DNA from: Rhodocyclaceae bacterium
GTDB lineage: Bacteria; Pseudomonadota; Gammaproteobacteria; Burkholderiales; Rhodocyclaceae
Direction: 5' to 3'
Length of the DNA stretch: 63,298 bases
Assembly: GCA_004379165.1 (NCBI GenBank)
Contig: NKXK01000035.1
Span: 1 to 63,298, forward strand
The position numbers and the translations under genes are program-made. A model generated the notes under the pieces. It had not been told where the DNA came from and searched no databases. It was given only the letters and a program-made list of their open reading frames with translations. This document shows positions 36,789-45,329 of the stretch, piece after piece (within the stretch, counting starts at the first letter, position 1; every line of letters begins with the position of its first letter).

Positions 36789-36835
36789 TCGCTGTTCCGC
36801 GCTTCCTTCAAACAAGGCAGACAGTGCGATGCACG

Positions 36836-38176
36836 TCAGTCTTTCCGGAAGCGTAGGCAAACACTCAAGCCCTGACCGAAGGGGCTGTCGTTCAACTGCA
36901 GGCTGGCGCCATGCAGTTCGACAATCCGGGCGACGATGGCCAGCCCCAGGCCGCTGCCCGGCAGGCCGGTCTGATCCAGACGGTGGAAGCGCTGGCATAC
37001 CTCCGCCCGCTGTTCGGCGGGAATTCCCGGACCGTTGTCGGCAATTTCCAGGGTGGCAGCGTCAGCCGATTGCCGGATGGCGACGCGAATTGCGCCACCT
37101 TGCTGCGTGTATCGCAAGGCATTGTCGAGCAGGTTGCGCACCAGCACCCTTAGCCATTCCGCCTTGCCGTGGATGCTGCCTTCGCCGTCGGCATCGAGCG
37201 AAAAGTCGATCTGCCGCGCCAGAATATCCTTGCCCAGTTCCGCACAAACATCCTCGCAGACCGCTGTCAGCGAGACCGGGCCGGCATCCGGCAAGCCGTT
37301 CTCCGGGTCGAGGCGGGCCAGTTGCAGCATTTGCTCGACCAGATGCGCGGCCCTGTGCAGTCCGGTTTGCAGCTGATCCAGCGATTGCGTTCTTTCTTCG
37401 TCATTCCGGGCGCGTTGCGCCACCTGCAACTGCGCCAGCAATGCCGCCAGAGGCGTGCGCAGTTCGTGGGCAGCGTCGGCGGTGAAGCGCCGCTCGTTGT
37501 CGAGGGCATGGCCGACCCGGCCAAGGAGATCGTTGAGTGCCTCGAGCAAGGGGCGGATTTCCACCGGTGCCGCATCCGGGGTCAGTGCATACAGTTGCTG
37601 CGGGTCGCGCTGGGTGATCTCGCGGGCGATGTTGTCCAGCGAGGACAGCCCATGCCGTGTGGCCAGCCAGACCCAGAAGCCGATCAGCGGCAGGCCGAGC
37701 AGGGCAGGAAAAAGCAGTCGCCAGGCGATCTGGCCGATCAGCTCGTCGCGGATGCGGTGGTTTTCACTGACCTGGATCTGCAGGCTTTTTTCGTTATTCC
37801 ATTGGCTGTAATGGCGCCAGTGGCCGTCACTTTTGGTGGATGTTTCGGAAAAGCCGCTGATAGCGGTCAACGGCGATTCCGGCGCATTTTGCGAGCGCAG
37901 CAGCAAACGCCCATCGGCTGACCAGAGCTGGAAGCGCAACTGACGCTGGTATTTGTGACCGGCATCGCCGAGATCCTCAATGTGATCGCCGTCCTCATGG
38001 CTGGCCAGCGCCAGCAGGGTTTGCGCGGCCTGGGCGAGTTGGGCATCGAACAACTCGTCAACCTCATGGTGGGCATCGAGATAACTGAAGACCAGCGTAC
38101 CCAGCCAGGCAACGGTGACGCCGCCCAGCAGCAGCGCCAGCAAGCGCTTGCGCAGCGAGAACCAGACCGTCGTCAC
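36836..38176 (-). CDS. QseC-like sensor histidine kinase
   Basis: 446 aa. Two membrane helices (about 10-30 and 155-178) around a periplasmic sensor domain, a HAMP-like linker, HisKA with RRFTADAAHELRTPLAALLA (phosphoacceptor His), N box NLLDNALRYTQQGG, G1 IADNGPGIP and G2 GSGLGLAIVARIVELHG. The start overlaps the stop of the response regulator gene (ATGA). Linked leftward to the SHP-cytochrome genes; the signal is unknown, perhaps redox or metal. Confidence 0.93.
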   Translation of the reverse strand: MTTVWFSLRKRLLALLLGGVTVAWLGTLVFSYLDAHHEVDELFDAQLAQAAQTLLALASHEDGDHIEDLGDAGHKYQRQLRFQLWSADGRLLLRSQNAPESPLTAISGFSETSTKSDGHWRHYSQWNNEKSLQIQVSENHRIRDELIGQIAWRLLFPALLGLPLIGFWVWLATRHGLSSLDNIAREITQRDPQQLYALTPDAAPVEIRPLLEALNDLLGRVGHALDNERRFTADAAHELRTPLAALLAQLQVAQRARNDEERTQSLDQLQTGLHRAAHLVEQMLQLARLDPENGLPDAGPVSLTAVCEDVCAELGKDILARQIDFSLDADGEGSIHGKAEWLRVLVRNLLDNALRYTQQGGAIRVAIRQSADAATLEIADNGPGIPAEQRAEVCQRFHRLDQTGLPGSGLGLAIVARIVELHGASLQLNDSPFGQGLSVCLRFRKD

Positions 38177-38829
38177 TTGGGAACCATATAGCCGACGCCA
38201 CGCAGCGTGCGAATCCGCTCACTGCCCAGTTTCTTGCGCAGGTGGTGAATGTGGACCTCCAGCGCATTGCTGTCCGGCTCGTCGCGCCAGCCGTAGAGCG
38301 ACTGCTCGATCTGGCTGCGGCTGAGCACGCGGCCGGCGTTTTCCAGCAGCAGTTGCAGTAGGGCGAACTCTCGTCCGGCGAGATCGACCGGTTTGCCCTC
38401 AAGTGTCACCAGATGCGCTGCCGGATCGAGGCTGATCTGGCCGACACTGAGCACCGGGGCGGCCCGGCCGGCACTGCGCCGGAGCAGGGCGCGGATGCGG
38501 GCGCTCAGTTCGTCGAGGTCGATGGGCTTGACCAAATAATCGTCGGCACCGGCATCGAGACCGGCGATCTTGTCACCGGTGGCATCGCGGGCCGTCAGTA
38601 CCAGAACCGGCAAGGTGTTCCCCCGGCTGCGAGCGCGTTGCAGCGCTTCCATGCCAGTCATCTTCGGCAATCCCAGATCCAGCACCAACAGGTCGAAATG
38701 CTCGGATTGCAGCGCGAGGTCGGCACTATGGCCATCCTTCAGCCAATCGACGGCAAAGCCGGATTGGCGCAGGCCGATGGTCAGGCCATCGCCAAGGAGC
38801 GGATCGTCTTCAACGAGGAGTATGCGCAT
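38173..38829 (-). CDS. QseB/PmrA-like OmpR-family response regulator
   Basis: 218 aa. Receiver domain (EDDPLLGDGL acidic pocket, LLVLDLGLPKMTG phospho-Asp near 51, DYLVKPIDLDEL lysine) and winged-helix DNA-binding domain (REFALLQLLLENAGRVLSRS, NALEVHIHHLRKKLG, RTLRGVGYMVPK). Homologues QseB and PmrA bind TTAA direct repeats spaced 11 bp. Such repeats occur upstream of the SHP operon (40364-40401) and of the RND efflux operon (46466-46481). Confidence 0.94.
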   Translation of the reverse strand: MRILLVEDDPLLGDGLTIGLRQSGFAVDWLKDGHSADLALQSEHFDLLVLDLGLPKMTGMEALQRARSRGNTLPVLVLTARDATGDKIAGLDAGADDYLVKPIDLDELSARIRALLRRSAGRAAPVLSVGQISLDPAAHLVTLEGKPVDLAGREFALLQLLLENAGRVLSRSQIEQSLYGWRDEPDSNALEVHIHHLRKKLGSERIRTLRGVGYMVPK

Positions 38830-38842
38830 GATGACGATTCTA

Positions 38843-39448
38843 TCAGCGGACTAGCCACCAGGCCGTGGCGCCGGTCCACAGCAGCAGCGCGACGGCGGCT
38901 AGCGGGCGGGCCGAGGGGATGGCCTCTTCGCGATGCCCCAACTTGAAGCCGTTGAGCATCGCCCGGACAAGGTTCTCGCCATGCAGCACGCTGCCGCTGA
39001 AAACCCCGGCCAGATGGACGATAACGACCAGCAACATCGCCGATGCCAGGCCTTCGTGCAGTTCTTCCAGCCAGTGGCCGCCGAGGTCGTTGTAGATCGC
39101 CCAGCCGCTGGCACCGGCGAGCAGCGCACAGCCGAGCAGCAGCAGGATCGCCCAGCCGCCGGCCGGGTTGTGGCCGGTGAAATGCGCCGGCTGCAGGCGC
39201 AGCAGGCCGAGCAGGTAAGTGTGCACGGCGGCCGGCCTGCGCACGAAATCGCTGAAGCGGGCAGTGCGTGTGCCGATCACGCCCCAGACGAGGCGGAAGA
39301 CGGCGACGGCCATCACGGTGGCACCTGCCAGCGCATGTACCAGACGCAGGCTTTCGCTTTCCGAGGTCAGCCAGGCGAGGATGAAGCCGCCGACCATCAG
39401 CCAGTGGCCGATGCGGACCGGCCAGTCCCAGGCGAGAATTTTTTGCAT
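38843..39448 (-). CDS. Di-heme cytochrome b (b561/hydrogenase b subunit type)
   Basis: 201 aa, four to five helices. Histidines in WPVRIGHWLMVGGFILAW, LRLVHALAGATVMAV, and WLEELHEGLASAMLLVVIVHL match the prokaryotic cytochrome b561 / Ni-Fe hydrogenase b fold. It lies directly below the diheme cytochrome c gene (2-bp gap). In SHP clusters this protein passes electrons from quinol to DHC and SHP. Confidence 0.9.
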   Translation of the reverse strand: MQKILAWDWPVRIGHWLMVGGFILAWLTSESESLRLVHALAGATVMAVAVFRLVWGVIGTRTARFSDFVRRPAAVHTYLLGLLRLQPAHFTGHNPAGGWAILLLLGCALLAGASGWAIYNDLGGHWLEELHEGLASAMLLVVIVHLAGVFSGSVLHGENLVRAMLNGFKLGHREEAIPSARPLAAVALLLWTGATAWWLVR

Positions 39449-39450
39449 GC

Positions 39451-39912
39451 TTATCTCCTCAGTTCGGCAATGGCAATGTCGTGTTCACTGAAGCGGCCGC
39501 TGGCGGCGTTGGTGTGGCAGGCTTCGCAGTTGGCGGCGGAGCGCACGCGGGTGTCAGTCCAGAAGCGGGCGGGAATCTTCCGGTGTTCCTTGAGGAAGTG
39601 CGTGGTTTGCGAGATGCGGGGCGGGTTGCCGGCGGCACCAGTCCGGTTTGCATTGCCGGCATTGGCGACCAGAAAAGCGGTCAATTTTTCCCCAATTTCC
39701 GGGTTCACCGCAGCATCGCTGCCGAAATGGCTGTCGAGCTTGTCCATCAGCTGCCGCCAGTCATAGGCGCCAAGCAGCACCGGCGGGTAGGCGAGGTGGC
39801 AGCTGCCGCACTCGGCGCGGTAGGCTGGCGGCGTGTCGGCGGGCAACGGCAGGCGGTCGGCGTGCGCCGGCAGGGCCAACAGCATTGTTAGCAGGCTGAA
39901 AATGGCTTTCAT
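39451..39912 (-). CDS. Diheme cytochrome c (DHC)
   Basis: 153 aa with a signal peptide (about 1-18) and two CxxCH sites: ECGSCHLAYPP near residue 36 and CEACHTNAASGRFSEHDI near residue 131. The separate N- and C-terminal hemes and the SCHLAYPP motif identify the DHC family found next to SHP. Periplasmic electron carrier between the membrane cytochrome b and SHP. Repeat copy 14 lies inside. Confidence 0.9.
   Translation of the reverse strand: MKAIFSLLTMLLALPAHADRLPLPADTPPAYRAECGSCHLAYPPVLLGAYDWRQLMDKLDSHFGSDAAVNPEIGEKLTAFLVANAGNANRTGAAGNPPRISQTTHFLKEHRKIPARFWTDTRVRSAANCEACHTNAASGRFSEHDIAIAELRR
39683..39713 (-). repeat. Dispersed 30-bp repeat, copy 14, with partial inverted partner
   Basis: Minus strand CTGCGGTGAACCCGGAAATT, then GGGGAAAAATT. 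An inverted core-like GCGGTCAA lies at 39677-39684, making a near-palindrome of two opposed cores. Confidence 0.7.
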
Positions 39913-39913
39913 C

Positions 39914-40318
39914 TCAACGTATCTCGCTCATGTAGGCGACGAAGTCAGCCTTCTCGGCCGGCGTGCAGGCCCGGCCGACGACTTCCTTGCAGTTGCGGCC
40001 AAACCATTTTTCGACCTTGGCCGGGTCGGTGAAGCGCTCGCCATTGGCGGCAACCGCCAGCGGGCGGATGGCCTTGCCGGTGACGACATGCTCGCCGGCC
40101 TGCAGCGGGTTGGCGGTATGGCAGCCGGTGCAGGAGGGCATCTTGGCCGTGACGGCGAATTGCTGGCGGAAAAGCTGCTCGCCGCGTTGGGCGGCGGCGC
40201 TGAAGCCGGGCTGCGTGGCCGCCGCTTCGCTGGCATAGGCGGCACGGATCTGTTGCGGGGTCTCGGCCAGGGTCGGAAGGGGGAGGATCAGCAAGGCAAG
40301 GGCGAGGCGGTAATTCAT
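39914..40318 (-). CDS. SHP-type monoheme cytochrome c (DUF1924)
   Basis: 134 aa from the ATG at 40318 with GGAG upstream; an upstream TTG at 40324 is less likely. Signal peptide about 1-19, one heme site SCTGCHTANPLQAGEH, then WFGRNCKEVVGRAC. The two cysteines next to Asn match the SHP loop where an asparagine ligates heme iron and a disulfide stiffens the loop. SHP binds oxygen and reacts with nitric oxide or other small ligands; physiological role uncertain. First gene of the operon SHP-DHC-cytochrome b-regulator-kinase. Confidence 0.88.
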   Translation of the reverse strand: MNYRLALALLILPLPTLAETPQQIRAAYASEAAATQPGFSAAAQRGEQLFRQQFAVTAKMPSCTGCHTANPLQAGEHVVTGKAIRPLAVAANGERFTDPAKVEKWFGRNCKEVVGRACTPAEKADFVAYMSEIR

Positions 40319-40363
40319 GTTCAACTCCAGTCATTGGCTTGAACTGGAGTCTGGGCCGCCAGC

Positions 40364-40401
40364 CTTAAGTGCGCATGAGGGGAAACTTAACGGTCGCTTA
40401 A
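40364..40401. promoter_or_regulatory. Triple CTTAA direct repeat, candidate QseB/PmrA-type box
   Basis: CTTAA occurs at 40364, 40386 and 40397, that is at spacings of 22 and 11 bp, all in the same orientation. The last two form CTTAAC-N5-CTTAAA, the PmrA/QseB box pattern. They lie 46-83 bp upstream of the SHP start, in an operon that ends with such a regulator. Confidence 0.65.
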
Positions 40402-40421
40402 ACGGCTGCGGCCGCAGCAGC

Positions 40422-40664
40422 TTACAGGCCGAAATGCAGGCGGATATCCTCGGTCAGCAACTGACGGCAGGCTTCTTCGTCGCAGCGGGCGAGCTGCTCG
40501 TAAATGCCTGGGGCGATGCGGACGAAGGCTTCGAGCACGGCCGGATCGAAGTGGCTGCCGGCCTTCTCGCTGACCAGCAGGCCGGCCATTGGCGCAGTGA
40601 TGGCCGCTAGTGTCATGCTGACGATGGCGATACGCTGTGCGGTTTTCTTTCTGAAGCTGCCCAT
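40422..40664 (-). CDS. Small hypothetical protein at the end of the efflux operon
   Basis: 80 aa. One hydrophobic segment (RIAIVSMTLAAITAPMAGLL) as signal or anchor, then a small helical domain (HFDPAVLEAFVRIAPGIYEQ) with two cysteines (ARCDEEACRQLL). It begins 15 bp after the outer-membrane factor gene. Not recognised; the cysteine pair and place suggest a periplasmic metal-related accessory, which is inference. Confidence 0.6.
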   Translation of the reverse strand: MGSFRKKTAQRIAIVSMTLAAITAPMAGLLVSEKAGSHFDPAVLEAFVRIAPGIYEQLARCDEEACRQLLTEDIRLHFGL

Positions 40665-40679
40665 GTCAGTGCTCCCGGT

Positions 40680-41939
40680 TCAGTCCAGCGGCCAGAGTTG
40701 ATGGGTGTCGAGTAAGAGTTGGTAGTGTAGTGCCAAGGCCTCGATCTGCTGCGTACGTGCGGCAAGTTCTGCCTCGTTGGCCAGACGCCGGCTGGCCAGC
40801 AGTTCGCCAAGGTTACCTTCGCCGAGTTGGTAGGCGCGTTCGCTGAGGCGGGCGCTTTCGTTCAGGCGCTGGGCGGCGCTGCGGGCCGCCTGCCAGGCTG
40901 GAACGGCGGCGCGGGCGCTGTGGAAGAGGGCAGCGGCTTCGGCAGCAACTTTCTGGCGCACCGCCCCAGCGCGGTGGCCGGCGGCGAGCTGCTGGGCACC
41001 GGCAGCATCGGCAGCCGCCGAGCGGGCACCGCCGGGCAGCGGAATGCTGATGTAGGCGCCGACAATGTTCTCCTCGCCGGCGCGTTCGCGTGACCAGGCG
41101 ACGCCGACGCTCGGGTCGGGCAGGCGTTCGCGCCGGGCACGTTCGGCGAGCAGGCCAGCGCGGGTACGTTCACCCTCGGCCAAGGCCAGTTCGTGGTTGT
41201 GTTCGAGCACGCGGGCGACCCAGCTTTTGGCGTCGCCGCTCAGCGCTTCTGGTTCATTCAACGGTGTGCGTGCCGGCATCTGCAGGCCGGGGAAGCGCTG
41301 CTGCAGGGTGGCGAGGGCTGCCTGTTTGCGGCTGGTAGCTTGCGCCAGTTGTGCTCGCGCCTGTGCCAGCGCCGCCTCCGCCTGAATCGCCTCGATTCCT
41401 GCGGCATCACCCAGTTTTTGGCGACGGCTGACAGCGGCCGACTGCCGTTCGAGCAGCGCCACCTGCTGCTTCCATTGCGCCAGCGATTCGGACTCGCGCA
41501 GCCAGTCGAACCATGATTTGAGCAGGAATCGGCTCAGTTCGTGGCGGGCGTCGCCAATTGCGGTATCGGCCAGCGCCACGCCGGCCTGGCCGATCTCGGC
41601 ATCCAGCCCGGCCTTGCCCGGCAGCCGCAGCGGTCGTTCCAGGGCTGCCGACCACTCGCTGAAGCGTTCTCCTGGCAGGTTGTTGGGTCGTGTCCAGTGT
41701 TGCTGGCTACCGGCGCGCAGATTCCATTCATGTGGCCCGGCTTCGAGGCGGCTGCGGTTGGCGGCTTCGGCATCGCGTTGCGCCAGTGCGGCGCGGATGG
41801 CCGGGGCATCAGCCAGCAGGCGCACGACTTCGCGGGTCAGCGGCAGGTTGGGGAAATCCTGGAGTGCTTCGCCGGAGGCGTGGGCGCCTAAGGCTGATAA
41901 CGCGGTGGCAAAGAGGAGGGCGTGGGCGGATCGTTTCAC
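40680..41939 (-). CDS. Outer-membrane factor of RND metal efflux (CusC/CzcC-like)
   Basis: 419 aa TolC-family protein. Signal peptide (FATALSALGAHASG) and two halves rich in coiled-coil repeats: LAQRDAEAANRSRLEAGPHE, ESLAQWKQQVALLERQSAAV, then LEHNHELALAEGERTRAGLL and LPDPSVGVAWSRERAGEENI. The LPDPxVGV motif marks the metal-efflux OMF group. Overlaps the DUF3240 gene (4 bp). Confidence 0.9.
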   Translation of the reverse strand: MKRSAHALLFATALSALGAHASGEALQDFPNLPLTREVVRLLADAPAIRAALAQRDAEAANRSRLEAGPHEWNLRAGSQQHWTRPNNLPGERFSEWSAALERPLRLPGKAGLDAEIGQAGVALADTAIGDARHELSRFLLKSWFDWLRESESLAQWKQQVALLERQSAAVSRRQKLGDAAGIEAIQAEAALAQARAQLAQATSRKQAALATLQQRFPGLQMPARTPLNEPEALSGDAKSWVARVLEHNHELALAEGERTRAGLLAERARRERLPDPSVGVAWSRERAGEENIVGAYISIPLPGGARSAAADAAGAQQLAAGHRAGAVRQKVAAEAAALFHSARAAVPAWQAARSAAQRLNESARLSERAYQLGEGNLGELLASRRLANEAELAARTQQIEALALHYQLLLDTHQLWPLD

Positions 41940-42250
41940 AGCTTTCCCACCTCGATGACCGGCACCAGCCAGTAGTAAATATTGGCCTGCGGCAGTTGGG
42001 TGCGGATGTCTGCCATCAGGTTGCGCATCGCGGTTTCGTTGCCGACGGTGCGGATCAGTTTGCGGGGTGAATGGCCGGTGACCAGCTCGCTGGCCTCGAC
42101 CAGCGGTACGACCGAGCCATGGCCGTCGGCATCACTGGTGGTGAAGCCGCGCACCAGATCGGGACGGGCGAGCAGCAGATCCTCGACGGCTTCGGCGATA
42201 TCGATGGGCAGGATCAGGGTGAGCAGGACATCAGGAATTTCTGCGGGCAT
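41936..42250 (-). CDS. DUF3240 family protein
   Basis: 104 aa from the ATG at 42250, 1 bp after the RND pump stop. The fold resembles PII-like small ferredoxin-like proteins: PDVLLTLILPIDIAEAVEDL, ELVTGHSPRKLIRTVGNETA, NIYYWLVPVIEVGKL. DUF3240 genes sit within CusA/CzcA operons and may sense or chaperone the metal; function not established. Confidence 0.8.
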   Translation of the reverse strand: MPAEIPDVLLTLILPIDIAEAVEDLLLARPDLVRGFTTSDADGHGSVVPLVEASELVTGHSPRKLIRTVGNETAMRNLMADIRTQLPQANIYYWLVPVIEVGKL

Positions 42251-42251
42251 C

Positions 42252-45200
42252 TCAGGTCTCGCGGAAGGCAACGCCCGGCTCGACGCCATAGCGTTTGAAG
42301 AGAATGGGGAGCAGCAGCAGCGTGAGTGTGGTCGAGGTCAGCAGGCCGCCGATGACGACCACGGCCAGCGGTCGTTGCACCTCGGCGCCCGGGCCGCTGG
42401 CGAACAGCATCGGCAGCAGACCGATCGCGGCGATGCTGGCGGTCATCAGTACTGGCCGCAGGCGGCGTCGCGCGCCTTCGGCGATGGCTTCGGCCAATGG
42501 CATGCCGCGGGCGAGCAACTGGTTGAAGTAGGTGACCATGACCACGCCGTTCAACACGGCGATGCCGAGCAGCGCGATAAAACCGACCGAGGCCGGCACC
42601 GACAGATATTCGCCGGTAATCAGCAGACCGAAGATGCCGCCGATCATTGCAAACGGAATGTTGGCCAGCACCAGCAACGCCTGCCGCAGTGAGCGGAAGG
42701 TCGAGAAGAGCAGGAAGAAGATCAGTGCCAGCGCAATCGGCACCACAATCATCAGCCGTGCTGCTGCCCGCTGCTGGTTTTCGAACTGCCCGCCCCAGGC
42801 CAGGTGATAGCCCGGGGGCAGCGGCACCTCGCGGGCGACGGCAGCCTTGGCGTCATCGACAAAGCCGACCAGATCGCGGTCGCGGACATTCGACTGGATG
42901 ACCACGTAGCGTTGGGCATTTTCGCGGTCAACCTTGACCGGGCCATCGATCCGTTCGATGCGGGCGATGCTGGCAAGCGGCACGCTGCCGCCGTCCGGCA
43001 GCGATATGCGCAGGGCCGAAAAATCGGCCGGCGAGTCGCGCAGGCTGGCGGGACCGCGCAGCACCAGCGGCGTGCGCCGGCCATCGGCGATGATGATGCC
43101 CAGCGAACGGCCTTCGAGCAGTGCCTTGAGATCGTTCTGGATGTCCTCGACGTTCAGCCCGAGGCGGCCGGCGGCGAGGCGGTCGATGGCGACTTTGAGG
43201 TACTGGACGCCATCGTTTTTCAGGGTGAAGGTGTCTTCGGCACCTTTGACCGTTTTTACGGTGTTTTCCACGTTCACCGCAAGCTGGTTCAGTGTCGCCA
43301 GGTCGGGGCCGTAAATCTTGATCGCCAGATCGCCGCGGACGCCGGTCAGCATCTCGGAAACCCGCATGTCGATCGGCTGCGTGAAGCTGTAACCGATGCC
43401 CGGAAAATCGCTCATCACCGCCCGCAACTGGTCGGCCAGCCAGGCTGGGTCGGGATTGCGCCAGCTGTCGCGTGGCTTGAGCACCATGAAGGTATCGGTC
43501 TGGTTCAGCCCCATCGGATCCAGGCCCAGCTCATCGGCACCGGCACGGGCAACGATGCCCTTGACCTCCGGCAAACTGGAAAGAATCGCCTGCTGCACGC
43601 GGCTGTCGACGGCCAGGGTCTGGTCGAGGCCGATGGACGGCAGCTTCTCCAGCTGCATGATCAGGTCGCCTTCATCCATCGTCGGCATGAAACTCTTGCC
43701 TAGCAGGCCAAAGGCGCCGGCTGCGGCGAGTAGCGCGATCAGGGCACCGACGATGAAGCGGCGGCTGTGGGCCAGCGTCAGGGCGAGCAGGCGGTCGTAG
43801 ATGGCTGCCAGTTTGCGTACCAGCCAGGGTTCGTGATGCACGCCGCGACGGATCAGCCACGAGGCAATGACCGGCACGACGGTCAGCGACAGCAGCAGCG
43901 ACGCCGCCAGTGCGAAGACAATGGTCAGCGCCACCGGCGCGAACATCTTGCCTTCCAGCCCCTGTAGTGTCAGCAGCGGCAGGAAAACGAGAATGATGAT
44001 GACGATGCCGGAGGTCACCGGTGCGGCCACTTCGCGGGCGGCGCGGAAGATCAGGTGCAGCGTCGGCAGCTGGTCGCCGGCACCGGCAAATTCGCTTTCG
44101 ATGTTTTCGACCACCACCACGGCGGCATCGACCAGCATGCCGATGGCGATGGCCAGCCCGCCGAGGCTCATCAGGTTGGCTGATAGTCCGAACAGGCGCA
44201 TCAGGATGAAGGTGGCCAGTGCCGACAGCGGCAGCATCAAGGCCACGACCAGCGCCGCGCGCAGGTTGCCGAGGAAGGCCAGCAGCAGGAGCACGACGAG
44301 GACGATGGCTTCAAGCAGCGCCTTGGCGACGGTGGCGACTGCCCGGTCGACCAGCTCGCTGCGGTCGTAGAACGGTTCGATGCGCACGCCTTCCGGGAGC
44401 GCCGGGGCGATTTCCGCGAGTTTTTCCTTGACCCCGGCCACCACCGCCCGGGCGTTGGCGCCGCGCAGGCCGAGGACCAGGCCCTGGACTGTCTCGCCGC
44501 TGCCGTTTCGGGTGACGGCACCGTAGCGGGTCAACGCGCCAAAGCGCACCGCCGCGACATCGCCGATGCGAACCACTGCGACATTGCCGCCGCGGACGAC
44601 AATGGCGCGGACATCGTCGAGGTTCCGGATCGCGCCTTCGGCACGCACCAGCAGCGATTCCTCGCCATCGTTGAGACGACCGGCGCCGTCGTTGCGGTTG
44701 TTGGCGGCCAGTGCCGCCTGCAGTTCGCGCAGTGTGATGCCGCGGGCGGCCAGCAACTGCGGGTTGGGTGAGACCTCGAAACTGCGTACTTCGCCGCCCA
44801 GGCTGTTGACGTCGGCGACGCCGGGAATGGTCCGCAGCTGGGGGCGGATCACCCAGTCGAGCAAGGCGCGGCGTTCAGCCAGCGGCAGGTCGCCCTCGAT
44901 GGTGAACATGAACATCTCGCCCAGCGGCGTGGTGATCGGTGCCAAGCCGCCGCCAACGCCAGGCGGAAGGTTGTCCATGGCACCGGCCAGGCGTTCTCCG
45001 ACCTGTTGGCGCGCCCAGTAGATGTCGGTGCCATCCTCGAAATCGATGGTGATGTCGGTCAGGGCATACTTGGAGACCGAGCGCAGCAGGCGCTGGTGGG
45101 GAATGCCGAGCATTTCTTGCTCGACCGGCACGGCAAGCCGGGTTTCGACCTCTTCGGGCGTCATGCCCGGGGCCTTTAGAATGATCTTGACCTGCGTGCT

Positions 45201-45329
45201 CGAAACATCCGGGAAGGCGTCGATGGGCAGGCCAAGGAAGGCATGGATGCCGCCGGCCGTCAGCATGACGGTGAGCAGCAGCATGAGCAGCCGCTGGCTC
45301 AGGGCGAAGCGGATCAGACCGGGTAGCAT
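42252..45329 (-). CDS. RND heavy-metal efflux pump (CusA/CzcA family)
   Basis: 1025 aa, twelve membrane helices, two large periplasmic loops. PIDAFPDVSSTQVKI and the TRLAVPVEQEMLGIP loop are HME-RND hallmarks. The helix-4 motif reads AIAIGMLVDAAVVVVENIES, where zinc/cobalt pumps have DFG and DGAV. The DAAV form is closer to the monovalent (copper/silver) or mixed branch, so the metal is uncertain. Membrane-fusion and outer-membrane partners flank it. Repeat copy 15 lies in the coding region. Confidence 0.93.
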   Translation of the reverse strand: MLPGLIRFALSQRLLMLLLTVMLTAGGIHAFLGLPIDAFPDVSSTQVKIILKAPGMTPEEVETRLAVPVEQEMLGIPHQRLLRSVSKYALTDITIDFEDGTDIYWARQQVGERLAGAMDNLPPGVGGGLAPITTPLGEMFMFTIEGDLPLAERRALLDWVIRPQLRTIPGVADVNSLGGEVRSFEVSPNPQLLAARGITLRELQAALAANNRNDGAGRLNDGEESLLVRAEGAIRNLDDVRAIVVRGGNVAVVRIGDVAAVRFGALTRYGAVTRNGSGETVQGLVLGLRGANARAVVAGVKEKLAEIAPALPEGVRIEPFYDRSELVDRAVATVAKALLEAIVLVVLLLLAFLGNLRAALVVALMLPLSALATFILMRLFGLSANLMSLGGLAIAIGMLVDAAVVVVENIESEFAGAGDQLPTLHLIFRAAREVAAPVTSGIVIIILVFLPLLTLQGLEGKMFAPVALTIVFALAASLLLSLTVVPVIASWLIRRGVHHEPWLVRKLAAIYDRLLALTLAHSRRFIVGALIALLAAAGAFGLLGKSFMPTMDEGDLIMQLEKLPSIGLDQTLAVDSRVQQAILSSLPEVKGIVARAGADELGLDPMGLNQTDTFMVLKPRDSWRNPDPAWLADQLRAVMSDFPGIGYSFTQPIDMRVSEMLTGVRGDLAIKIYGPDLATLNQLAVNVENTVKTVKGAEDTFTLKNDGVQYLKVAIDRLAAGRLGLNVEDIQNDLKALLEGRSLGIIIADGRRTPLVLRGPASLRDSPADFSALRISLPDGGSVPLASIARIERIDGPVKVDRENAQRYVVIQSNVRDRDLVGFVDDAKAAVAREVPLPPGYHLAWGGQFENQQRAAARLMIVVPIALALIFFLLFSTFRSLRQALLVLANIPFAMIGGIFGLLITGEYLSVPASVGFIALLGIAVLNGVVMVTYFNQLLARGMPLAEAIAEGARRRLRPVLMTASIAAIGLLPMLFASGPGAEVQRPLAVVVIGGLLTSTTLTLLLLPILFKRYGVEPGVAFRET
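43253..43283 (-). repeat. Dispersed 30-bp repeat, copy 15
   Basis: Minus strand TTGCGGTGAACGTGGAAAAC, then ACCGTAAAAA. Inside the RND pump gene, where it encodes NQLAVNVENTVKTVK. Confidence 0.65.

Noticed and set aside
37861..37890. Possible repeat copy in the histidine kinase gene (AGCGGTCAAC)
   Set aside because: First core bases and the first A tract are lost; counted as a chance or decayed match.
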